Assembly: GCA_945873875.1 (NCBI GenBank)
Contig: CAMCER010000046.1
Span: 1-6,567, forward strand
From: an uncultured Clostridia bacterium
Lineage (GTDB): Bacteria; Bacillota_A; Clostridia; Peptostreptococcales; Anaerovoracaceae
Direction of reading: 5' to 3'
DNA length: 6,567 nucleotides
Positions 1 to 6,240 of the stretch are shown here, in pieces. The translations under genes and the position numbers were made by a program. Each line of letters begins with the position of its first letter. Position 1 is the stretch's first letter. The notes below the pieces were generated by a model. It saw nothing but the letters and a program-made list of their open reading frames with translations. It searched no databases and was not told the origin of the DNA.

Positions 1-539
1 CGTTCTTCTGCTCTCTCAGTTTCTCCCAGAGGATCTTCCGAAAAAGAGAACCTGTCCGTAAGATAATATCCTGCCTGGGCTACGCCTGTGGTGTCGACGA
101 TGAGCTTGGTGACGCTTTTGTCCATGGCGCAGGCAGATGCGCATGTTCCGGGACCTGCATAAGGCAGACCTGCTATCTCAAGGAGTCCCTGCATGGTTCC
201 GTCTTCACCGTTTTTTCCGTGGAGTACCGGGAAGACAACATCGATGTACCGGGCATGCACCTTTCCACCCTCTTCTGTTATCAGAAGACCATGGTCGCTT
301 CTGTCAGGTGATACTGCTGCTTTCAGGTTCCCTGGATGATCTTCCCACTTTCCTTCTTTTATGATCTCAGCAGGTGCCTCCGTCAGGAACCATCTTCCAT
401 CAGAAGTTATCCCTACTGCGTGCACCGCATATTTTTCCCTGTCGATATTTTCTATGACTGATGCTGCAGATATGCAGGATATGTCATGTTCAGATGACAC
501 TCCTCCGAAAAGCACCAGTACATTTATTTTCTCTTTCAT
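1..539 (-). CDS. ddl: D-alanine--D-alanine ligase, N-terminal part (runs off left edge)
   Basis: This gene encodes the cytoplasmic ATP-grasp ligase that joins two D-alanines into the dipeptide ending the peptidoglycan stem. About 179 residues are visible of a family that usually has 300 to 380. The start is ATG at 539-537, 5 bases after an AGGGAG site. Visible family signatures are the N-terminal loop GGVSSEHDIS (residues 12-21, with the conserved Glu17), PVLHGKNGEDGTMQG (104-118) and AGLPYAGPG (123-131), then the MDK motif (139-141) that opens the ATP-grasp central domain. The D-Ala-binding and catalytic C-terminal half lies outside the window. It begins 12 bases after the second LCP gene, so it is probably co-transcribed with it. 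Cysteines at 133 and 137 occupy positions that are more often aliphatic or small; this is probably harmless variation. The family call is firm; whether the gene is intact cannot be judged. Confidence 0.95.
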   Translation of the reverse strand, partial: MKEKINVLVLFGGVSSEHDISCISAASVIENIDREKYAVHAVGITSDGRWFLTEAPAEIIKEGKWEDHPGNLKAAVSPDRSDHGLLITEEGGKVHARYIDVVFPVLHGKNGEDGTMQGLLEIAGLPYAGPGTCASACAMDKSVTKLIVDTTGVAQAGYYLTDRFSFSEDPLGETERAEE

Positions 540-544
540 TGCTG

Positions 545-550
545 CTCCCT
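545..550 (-). promoter_or_regulatory. Ribosome binding site of ddl
   Basis: AGGGAG on the minus strand lies 5 bases before the ATG at 539. It sits in the 12-base gap just after the TAA stop (552-554) of the upstream LCP gene. It fixes the ddl start and suggests coupled translation. Confidence 0.75.
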
Positions 551-551
551 C

Positions 552-1640
552 TTAATAGACTGTGGTCTCATTGTCGCCTTTTTTATACCAGCCCGTATCC
601 TTGCTGACCATCCTGCTGTAGCGGATGACCCGGTCAGTGGGCTTATAGTTTTCCTGACCGAAAAGCCTTTTATGCAGTTTTACCACATTTGATTTCAGGG
701 TTATGGGCACATCGTACCAGCCAAACCCGCTGTACCAGCCGTCGTAATCGAATGGCCAGCCAAAGCTTCCGTTTATCTTATACTTTGTGAATCTGATGAG
801 CAGATCCGACAAAGTATCATTGTCCATATTAGTCTGTATCTGCGGCAGTATCTCATCCGCCGCTTTATTTATCTTATCTGCCGGCATGCTGCGCGCTTTT
901 CTGATAGCCGCTTTAAGGAGCGTCCTCATCCTCCGCGCTCTGCCTTTGTCCCCACCGCTGGCGCCCTTTCTTATCCTGGCGTATGTAACGGCCTCGACTC
1001 CGTTGAGTTTCCGGGGGCCTGCTTTATCGATGTGAGTCCGCTCGCCGCCGATAGTTCCTCTGGTATCGCCGATGTATATGTTCATCTGGTCGATCTCATT
1101 AGGCCTGATCTTTACGGTAAGGCCGCCAACTGTATCGACTGCCTTTGCCACTGAACCCCAGTTGACTACCATGACCTTGTCAATATTCAGGTCAAGGTTC
1201 CTGTTCAGTGTTTTCATTGCCTCTTCAGCACCGCCGTAGGCATGGGCGTGAGTGACCTTGTCGCAGAATTTTTCAGCAGGGATATAAAGATAGCTGTCTC
1301 TGAATATGGAAGCAAGCTTTATCTCCGATGTCTCGTTATTGATGCTTACGAGTATCATGGCATCGCTTCTGCTGCCTTCGTTGCTCTTCACATCTCTGGT
1401 GTCGATGCCCAGCAGGAGGATGTTAGTGTACCCTTTCAGATCTTCAGCAACGCGTTTATCTATATCAAGACGGCTCTTTTTCACATCGAGATCCGCCAGT
1501 TTATCCATCTTCGAATAGACTGCATCCCTGGTGAATCCTGCTGCGAAAACAGATGTCCCTATCATAGCAACAAGGATCACCAGTGCTATGACGATCCTTA
1601 TCACATTGCTTCTTTTTACGCTTTTTTTATCTTTTGACAT
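552..1640 (-). CDS. LytR-CpsA-Psr (LCP) family wall-polymer ligase, second tandem copy
   Basis: This is a membrane-anchored protein of 362 residues with a short basic cytoplasmic N-terminus, one transmembrane helix (about residues 13-36) and an extracellular LCP domain. LCP enzymes transfer undecaprenyl-phosphate-linked glycopolymers (teichoic acid, capsule or other wall polysaccharide) onto peptidoglycan. Visible motifs are NILLLGIDTR (73-82), RSDAM (91-95), SIFRD (111-115), HAHAYGG (131-137), LNGVEAVTYARIR (212-224) and the Asp/Arg cluster GDKGRARRM (230-238). The last has Met where family members usually carry Gln. After the core is a C-terminal extension (about 290-338) with WPFDYDG, WYDVP and LFGQENY, shared with the neighbouring copy. 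A short polar tail of about 20 residues is unique to this copy. ATG at 1640 follows an AGGA site by 8 bases. The gene starts 10 bases after its paralog. The polymer it attaches cannot be told from sequence. Confidence 0.93.
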   Translation of the reverse strand: MSKDKKSVKRSNVIRIVIALVILVAMIGTSVFAAGFTRDAVYSKMDKLADLDVKKSRLDIDKRVAEDLKGYTNILLLGIDTRDVKSNEGSRSDAMILVSINNETSEIKLASIFRDSYLYIPAEKFCDKVTHAHAYGGAEEAMKTLNRNLDLNIDKVMVVNWGSVAKAVDTVGGLTVKIRPNEIDQMNIYIGDTRGTIGGERTHIDKAGPRKLNGVEAVTYARIRKGASGGDKGRARRMRTLLKAAIRKARSMPADKINKAADEILPQIQTNMDNDTLSDLLIRFTKYKINGSFGWPFDYDGWYSGFGWYDVPITLKSNVVKLHKRLFGQENYKPTDRVIRYSRMVSKDTGWYKKGDNETTVY

Positions 1641-1648
1641 TCCCCAGA

Positions 1649-1652
1649 TCCT
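1649..1652 (-). promoter_or_regulatory. Probable ribosome binding site of the second LCP gene
   Basis: AGGA on the minus strand lies 8 bases before the ATG at 1640 and overlaps the TAG stop (1651-1653) of the first LCP gene. A GGGGA run touching the ATG is too close to act as the site. The arrangement favours translational coupling of the two paralogs. Confidence 0.5.
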
Positions 1653-2751
1653 ATCTGCTGTTTACCATGGTCATTATCTGATTATGGATCTCCATCACGC
1701 GGTCAGTCGGTTCATAGTTCTTCTGACCGAACAGTTTCGAATGGAGTTTGATCACATTGCTTTCCAGAGTCATAGGCACATCGTACCAGAGATCCTGTCC
1801 GCTTCCGTTATTCAGGAGAAGCCCTGAATACTTATATGGCCACGATCTGCTCTTCTTTATCTTATATGACTTGTATCTCTTCAGGAGCGTCATCATATCC
1901 TTAGGGTCTATGCTGGTCTGTATCTGAGGGAGAACTTTATCTGCTGTGTCGCTGAGTTCCTTCAGATCCATCTTGACTGCTTTCTTCAGCAGCTGTTTTA
2001 CCACGCGTCTCATCCTGAGAGATCTTTCAACGTCCCCGTTGCCGACTTTTCTGATACGGCAGTAGGTAACTGTCTGTATACCGTTGAGTTTCTGCTTTCC
2101 GGCTCTGGTTATCTCTTTTTTGCTGCCGTGAAGGTTTCTGTTAGTGTCTTTTATGTATTTATTCATCTCGTCGATCTCATAGTCCTTGATGTTGACTGTG
2201 ATACCGCCGAAGGCATCTGCCAGATCTGCTACAGTACGCCAGTTCACTCTCACGAAATCATTTATATTCAGGTCAAGGTTCCTGTTTATGGCTCTGATGG
2301 TGTTTACCGGACCTCCGTAAACGTGAGCGTGTGTAAGTTTATCTATAGTGTGATATCCGCCTTCTTCAAGATCAAGGAAACTGTCTCTGAGTATGGAAGT
2401 AAGCATCACATCGTTGGTCTTTTTATTTATGGTGACTACCACCATAGCATCCGATCTGCATTTTTCAACATCCTCACCTTCTCTGGCATCTATACCCAGC
2501 AGGAGTATGTTTCTGTAGTCGACCAGCTGCGCATTGACGTCTTCATCGATGTCAAGTTTCTTGTCATCCAGGGCCACATAGTCGAAGTTGCTGAGTTTCT
2601 CCTCGATCTTCTTCTCTGCCTGATGCAGGAATGTCTTGGCGCTGACAAATCCGACACCGCCGATCGCCAGAATGATGAGTACTATCAGCAATACTCTGAT
2701 CCTGCTTCCGCGCTTATACTTCTGCTCTTCCGTTAAAATCTTTTTGCTCAT
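1651..2751 (-). CDS. LytR-CpsA-Psr (LCP) family wall-polymer ligase, first tandem copy
   Basis: This is a second LCP protein, 366 residues from the chosen ATG at 2751, which follows GGAG by 7 bases. The frame is open to a GTG at 2787, but those 12 extra codons lack a well-placed ribosome site, and MSKKILTEE resembles the MSKDKK start of the paralog. It has a basic N-terminus, one transmembrane helix (about 19-38), a short charged stalk and an extracellular LCP domain. Motifs are NILLLGIDAR (81-90), CRSDAM (98-103), SILRD (119-123), HAHVYGG (141-147), LNGIQTVTYCRIR (222-234) and GDVERSLRM (239-247), again with Met for the usual Gln. A C-terminal extension (about 298-352) carries WPYKYSG, WYDVP and LFGQKNYEPTDRV. 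The predicted role is attachment of a lipid-linked glycopolymer to peptidoglycan outside the membrane. It aligns with the downstream copy along nearly its whole length, by eye at about 45-50% identity, so the pair arose by an old duplication. The substrate is unknown. Confidence 0.92.
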   Translation of the reverse strand: MSKKILTEEQKYKRGSRIRVLLIVLIILAIGGVGFVSAKTFLHQAEKKIEEKLSNFDYVALDDKKLDIDEDVNAQLVDYRNILLLGIDAREGEDVEKCRSDAMVVVTINKKTNDVMLTSILRDSFLDLEEGGYHTIDKLTHAHVYGGPVNTIRAINRNLDLNINDFVRVNWRTVADLADAFGGITVNIKDYEIDEMNKYIKDTNRNLHGSKKEITRAGKQKLNGIQTVTYCRIRKVGNGDVERSLRMRRVVKQLLKKAVKMDLKELSDTADKVLPQIQTSIDPKDMMTLLKRYKSYKIKKSRSWPYKYSGLLLNNGSGQDLWYDVPMTLESNVIKLHSKLFGQKNYEPTDRVMEIHNQIMTMVNSR

Positions 2752-2758
2752 TGATCCG

Positions 2759-2762
2759 CTCC
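2759..2762 (-). promoter_or_regulatory. Ribosome binding site deciding the first LCP start
   Basis: GGAG on the minus strand lies 7 bases before ATG 2751. It supports that start over the in-frame GTG at 2787. A second purine-rich site, GAGGGAAG (about 2804-2811), just after the rpe stop, is not suitably placed for either of these starts. Confidence 0.6.
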
Positions 2763-2813
2763 ATGAAGGTGAGCTTTTCACGCACACCCTGATACAACAC
2801 TAACTTCCCTCTT

Positions 2814-3476
2814 TTATGCCCTCTTACTGGTATATTCCTTCATCTTCTTTACGACTGCCGCCGGGTCTTCCGCTTTGAAGACAGACGATCCTGCGACTAT
2901 TATATCTGTTCCGCTTTCCACGATGTCAGCTATATTTGAAAGACCTGCGCCTCCGTCGATCTCAATCTGGAAAGAAAGACCCTTTTCCGTTCTGATCCTG
3001 TCAAGTTCCTTTATCTTATCAAGACAGTATCCTATAAATTTCTGTCCGCCGAATCCGGGGTTCACAGACATTATAAGGATCATATCGACTTTGTCAAGGA
3101 TCCATTTCACAGTTTCCACAGGCGTGGCCGGATTAAGGGCTACTCCCGCTTTTGCTCCTGCCTGCCTGATGTATTCGATGGTCCTGTCAAGATGCGTGCA
3201 GGCTTCCTGATGAACTGTTATATATTCAGTCTGGTCCGTAACGAAATCCTCTATGTATCTGTCAGGCTCCTCGATCATCAGATGAACATCGAAAGGCATC
3301 TTAGTCTTTCCGCAGAGGCACTTCATGACAGGTGCCCCGAAACTGATATTCGGTACGAAATGCCCGTCCATCACGTCAACGTGCACATAATCCGCCCCGG
3401 CCTCTTCAACCAGTGCCACATGCTCTGCCAGACGTGAAAAATCAGCTGACAGTATAGATGGTGCGATTTTCGCCAT
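2814..3476 (-). CDS. rpe: Ribulose-phosphate 3-epimerase
   Basis: This cytoplasmic enzyme interconverts D-ribulose 5-phosphate and D-xylulose 5-phosphate in the pentose phosphate pathway. At 220 residues it has the normal family length and a complete TIM barrel. Visible signatures are APSILSADF (5-13), VHVDVMDGHFVPN (31-43), FDVHLMIEEPDRY (62-74), MSVNPGFGGQKF (136-147), IEIDGGAG (171-178) and the phosphate-binding AGSSVF (195-200). Predicted metal ligands His32, Asp34, His65 and Asp174 are all present, with Asp34 and Asp174 as the catalytic acid-base pair. ATG at 3476 lies 2 bases after the rsgA stop, and its ribosome site is inside the rsgA 3' end. Linkage to rsgA and the kinase is a conserved Firmicutes arrangement, so rpe here is probably the housekeeping copy and not part of a sugar-use island. 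Confidence 0.97.
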   Translation of the reverse strand: MAKIAPSILSADFSRLAEHVALVEEAGADYVHVDVMDGHFVPNISFGAPVMKCLCGKTKMPFDVHLMIEEPDRYIEDFVTDQTEYITVHQEACTHLDRTIEYIRQAGAKAGVALNPATPVETVKWILDKVDMILIMSVNPGFGGQKFIGYCLDKIKELDRIRTEKGLSFQIEIDGGAGLSNIADIVESGTDIIVAGSSVFKAEDPAAVVKKMKEYTSKRA

Positions 3477-3478
3477 TT

Positions 3479-4342
3479 TTATTTCCTTTCCTGCATTTCC
3501 TCTATCTGTTTCAGATATGACTCATACCTGGACCGGTGTATCCTGCCTTCAGCCACAGCTTCTTTCACGCCGCAGTCAGGCTCACTTAAGTGGCGGCAGT
3601 TATCATATCTGCAGGTCCCCAGATACGGTTCCATCTCCGGGAAGAACCTGTCCAGAGGGATGTCACCTGTCTCTGCCGGCTGAAGTTCAAAGGATGTGAA
3701 CCCCGGCGTGTCATACACTGCCGTATTCTCATCCAGTCTGAAGACTTCCACATGCCGGGTCGTATGCTTTCCTCTCTGGGTCTTTTCACTTATGCTTCCG
3801 GTCTCAGCTCCTGCTTCCGGCTTCAGGCTGTTCAGTATAGTGGACTTGCCGACTCCGGAAGGTCCTGTCAGAGCAGATCTCCTGCCGCGGATGATTTCCC
3901 GAAGCTCATCGATGCCTTTCCCTGAAGCGCAGCTTACACACACTACAGGGTAGATATCTTCATATGCCTTCTTTATCTCCAGCCCTTTTTCCTCTGCCAG
4001 ATCAGTCTTGTTTATGCACAGGACTGCGTCTGTGCCGCTTTTTTCTGCCGTTACCAGCATCCTGTCGATCACCTGCGTGTTCGGTGCAGGATCTTTAGCT
4101 GCTGCAACGACGATCATCAGATCTATATTCGATACTGCCGGACGGACGAATATGTTCTTCCTGGGCATTATCTCCTGGATCACGGCTTCTTCATCATCTA
4201 TCACATCTATCCGGACGGAATCCCCGACGGTAGGTGTGATCTTTTTCTTCTTGAACAGGCCTCTTGCCCTGCACTGATACGTGCGGTCTTCAGTCCTGAC
4301 GTAATAGAATCCGCCGATCCCTTTTATGATCTCGCCTTTCAT
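3479..4342 (-). CDS. rsgA: Small-ribosomal-subunit biogenesis GTPase RsgA (YjeQ/CpgA)
   Basis: RsgA is a circularly permuted GTPase that acts late in 30S subunit maturation. The 287 residues match the usual length. Order of parts: an N-terminal OB-fold (about 1-68), then the GTPase motifs in permuted order, with G4 NKTD (111-114), G1 GPSGVGKST (160-168), the switch RGKHTTRH (190-197) and G3 DTPG (211-214), and a C-terminal zinc-binding segment with Cys244, Cys249, His251 and Cys257. All expected motifs are intact. The ATG overlaps the kinase TGA stop by one base (TGATG), and no strong ribosome site is seen, so translation is probably coupled to the kinase gene. In B. subtilis the ortholog CpgA is a known substrate of the kinase PrkC, which gives the neighbourhood functional sense; whether that holds here is inference. 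Confidence 0.97.
   Translation of the reverse strand: MKGEIIKGIGGFYYVRTEDRTYQCRARGLFKKKKITPTVGDSVRIDVIDDEEAVIQEIMPRKNIFVRPAVSNIDLMIVVAAAKDPAPNTQVIDRMLVTAEKSGTDAVLCINKTDLAEEKGLEIKKAYEDIYPVVCVSCASGKGIDELREIIRGRRSALTGPSGVGKSTILNSLKPEAGAETGSISEKTQRGKHTTRHVEVFRLDENTAVYDTPGFTSFELQPAETGDIPLDRFFPEMEPYLGTCRYDNCRHLSEPDCGVKEAVAEGRIHRSRYESYLKQIEEMQERK
3485..3492 (-). promoter_or_regulatory. Ribosome binding site of rpe inside the rsgA 3' end
   Basis: AGGAAAGG on the minus strand encodes part of the last codons of rsgA (Gln-Glu-Arg-Lys). It ends 8 bases before the rpe ATG at 3476. This is a typical tightly packed operon junction. Confidence 0.65.
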
Positions 4343-6240
4343 CAGTTCACAGCCCCGGTGGAGAAGTCTACGCTCTTGCGCATTATCTCTTCCGTATCGA
4401 AGAGCACTATGACTTTTCCTTTGCCTTTTCCGGAAACGGTGACCGTTTCACCGCCGTCGCTCTTGGCTCTCTGCTCTCCGGATATTATGTTCCTGGTGCC
4501 GTCTTCGTCTGTAACTGTCACGGTCAGGAAGAATGTATCGTTTTCAGCCTTGGAGTAATCTATGTAGATATCCAGTTCTCCGGTCTCGTCCTTCTGTTCA
4601 GGGCCTTTGCTGACTTTAAGGTCTACTGTATCGCCTTTCTGCAGAGTTTCGTTGGTATCATACTGCTGCCACATAACTTTGTCTTCAGCATAGTCTTCAC
4701 TGTAGCCTTCCTCAACATTGCCCACTTTAAGGCCTGCTCCCTCTATGAGTTTCTTAGCTTCATCCAGAGTCTTGTCAAGTACGAACGGCATGGAGACTTC
4801 ATTTTCTTTTGAGCCGTCACTGATGCTTACGTTTACTTCAGTGCCGCCTTCTGCTGTCGCGCCTGCACCAGGATCCTGCTTGACGATCTCACCTTTCGGT
4901 TTCTTGCTGGCTACAGGTGTTACATTACCCAGTTTGAAGCCTGCGCTTTCAAGTTTCTTCTGGGCTTCCTGTGTATCCATTCCTATGACACTGGGAACTG
5001 TTGCAGGGCCCGGGCCCTTGCTGAGATATACAGTTATGGTCGTTCCTTCTTCAGCCTCCTCACCCGGTTCAGGTGTCTGGGAAGCGATGTGTCCTTTTTC
5101 TATTTCAGGGTCATTGACTTTTTCGCCCTGTTCTATCTTGTATCCTGCGTCCTCTGCTATCTGTACAGCTTCTGCAAATGTCTTGTCTGTCAGATTAGGC
5201 ACTGTGCTGCCGCCGAAGAATCCTGTAGCGAATCCCACGCCTATGAGAGCTGCTATCACTGCAGCTGCGATGACGATAGGGATAATTGTCTTTTTCTTGC
5301 TCTTCTTTTTCTTTTCCGGTTCTTCCGGTTCTGTCTCCTGCACCTTTGCTGCAGGTTTCGGCTGCTCTTCTGCGGTTTTCGCTGCCGCGGCTGCTGCAGG
5401 AGTTCCCACTACTCTGGTCACCAGTTCGATATTATCCAGATCGTGGATCATCTCTTCTGCAGACGCATATCTGTTTTCCTGGAATTTATCCGTCGCCTTG
5501 AGGACGATCTGCTCAAGCCCCGGAGGGATCCCCGGCGCATATGTCGACGGCGGTACCATCTCATCGTTTATATGCATGAGAGCCACTGATACAGGATTGT
5601 CTGCATCAAAGGGCACTCTTCCTGTGAGCATCTCATAAAGCACTATGCCCAGGGAGTAGATATCTGATCTTTCATCTACATATCCGCCCCGCGCCTGTTC
5701 CGGTGAGAAGTAATGGACAGAACCCATGACTCCTTCAGCGCTGTTGTCGACTATAGTGGTCGAGTTGACAGCCTTGGCGATACCGAAGTCCGCGATCTTG
5801 GCAATGCCTGTAGTCGTTATCAGTATGTTATGAGGTTTGACGTCTCTGTGGATTATATTGTTCTTGTGAGCGAATCCAAGAGCGCCTGCGATCTGCTTGG
5901 TGATCTCAATAGCCCTGTGATACTCGATCGGTCCGCCTTCTTTTATTATATCGCTGAGCACTCTTCCTTCGATGAGTTCCATTACGATATAGTGGATGTT
6001 TCCTTCTCTTCCGACATCGTAGATGTTCACGATGTTAGGATGTGTAAGCCCTGCGGCAGCCTGAGCTTCTCTGCGGAAACTCTCTGTAAATTTGCTGTCT
6101 TTGATGAATTCCGGCTTCAGGATCTTGATAGCAACGAATCTCTTGAGGATACGGCATCTCGCTTTGTAGACAACGGACATGCCGCCTTCCCCGATCTTTT
6201 CAAGCAATTCGTATCTTCCTGCAAGTACTTTACTGCTCAT
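4342..6240 (-). CDS. prkC: PASTA-domain Ser/Thr protein kinase (PrkC/Stk type)
   Basis: This transmembrane Hanks-type kinase, 632 residues long, is expected to sense peptidoglycan fragments or lipid II outside and phosphorylate cytoplasmic proteins. The kinase domain (about 10-270) has the glycine loop IGEGGMSVV (16-24), Lys39 in VAIK, the catalytic loop HRDVKPHN (131-138; Asp133), DFG (151-153), an activation loop with Thr161, Thr162 and Ser167, and the SPEQA motif (179-183). A juxtamembrane linker rich in Ala, Glu, Pro and Lys (about 281-317) leads to one transmembrane helix (about 318-339). Three PASTA repeats follow (about 345-408, 412-475, 482-546), then a Thr/Val-rich tail of about 85 residues that looks like a small beta-sandwich. 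ATG at 6240 has AGGAGG 5 bases upstream and overlaps the phosphatase gene by 11 bases. All catalytic residues are present, so it should be active. Confidence 0.97.
   Translation of the reverse strand: MSSKVLAGRYELLEKIGEGGMSVVYKARCRILKRFVAIKILKPEFIKDSKFTESFRREAQAAAGLTHPNIVNIYDVGREGNIHYIVMELIEGRVLSDIIKEGGPIEYHRAIEITKQIAGALGFAHKNNIIHRDVKPHNILITTTGIAKIADFGIAKAVNSTTIVDNSAEGVMGSVHYFSPEQARGGYVDERSDIYSLGIVLYEMLTGRVPFDADNPVSVALMHINDEMVPPSTYAPGIPPGLEQIVLKATDKFQENRYASAEEMIHDLDNIELVTRVVGTPAAAAAAKTAEEQPKPAAKVQETEPEEPEKKKKSKKKTIIPIVIAAAVIAALIGVGFATGFFGGSTVPNLTDKTFAEAVQIAEDAGYKIEQGEKVNDPEIEKGHIASQTPEPGEEAEEGTTITVYLSKGPGPATVPSVIGMDTQEAQKKLESAGFKLGNVTPVASKKPKGEIVKQDPGAGATAEGGTEVNVSISDGSKENEVSMPFVLDKTLDEAKKLIEGAGLKVGNVEEGYSEDYAEDKVMWQQYDTNETLQKGDTVDLKVSKGPEQKDETGELDIYIDYSKAENDTFFLTVTVTDEDGTRNIISGEQRAKSDGGETVTVSGKGKGKVIVLFDTEEIMRKSVDFSTGAVN
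4433..4449. repeat. 17-base palindrome in the kinase C-terminal coding region
   Basis: Perfect 8-base arms, GAAACGGT and ACCGTTTC, flank one central base. It encodes part of the Glu-Thr-Val-Thr-Val run near the kinase C-terminus. It could fold as a 7-pair hairpin with a 3-base loop, but a match of this size is near chance in a window this long. Confidence 0.5.
5314..5331 (-). repeat. 9-base tandem repeat, two copies, in the kinase linker
   Basis: TTCCGGTTC (plus-strand reading) occurs twice back to back and encodes the Glu-Pro-Glu repeats (about residues 304-309) of the juxtamembrane linker. The linker is low-complexity, so copy number may vary between strains. Confidence 0.6.

Noticed and set aside
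137..555. Two plus-strand open frames opposite ddl
   Set aside because: The minus strand here encodes clear D-Ala-D-Ala ligase motifs in one continuous frame to the left edge. The plus frames have no motif support.
1618..1636. T-rich run (plus strand) near the start of the second LCP gene, considered as a terminator tail
   Set aside because: On the coding strand it is an A-rich run encoding the lysines of the basic N-terminus. No GC-rich stem precedes it.
2128..2736. Plus-strand open frame of 202 codons opposite the first LCP gene
   Set aside because: It lies wholly antisense to a well-supported LCP gene, and its protein shows no recognisable domain. It looks like a coding shadow.
2769..2781. 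Short inverted repeat GTGA-TCAC before the first LCP gene, considered as a terminator or operator
   Set aside because: Only four pairs, no following U tract, and part of it lies in the possible extended reading frame. Too weak to call.
2752..2787. GTG start at 2787 for the first LCP gene (12 extra residues)
   Set aside because: No well-spaced ribosome site precedes it. The ATG at 2751 has GGAG at 7 bases and gives an N-terminus like the paralog.
5288..5316. Long pyrimidine tract (plus strand), considered as a regulatory or structural element
   Set aside because: It is fully explained by the lysine codons of the kinase stop-transfer block beside the transmembrane helix.
4718..5638. Plus-strand open frame of 306 codons opposite the kinase
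   Set aside because: It is fully antisense to a kinase with intact PASTA and kinase motifs. Its product is Ser/Pro/Ala-rich low-complexity sequence mirroring the Ala/Glu/Lys codons below, with no family motif.
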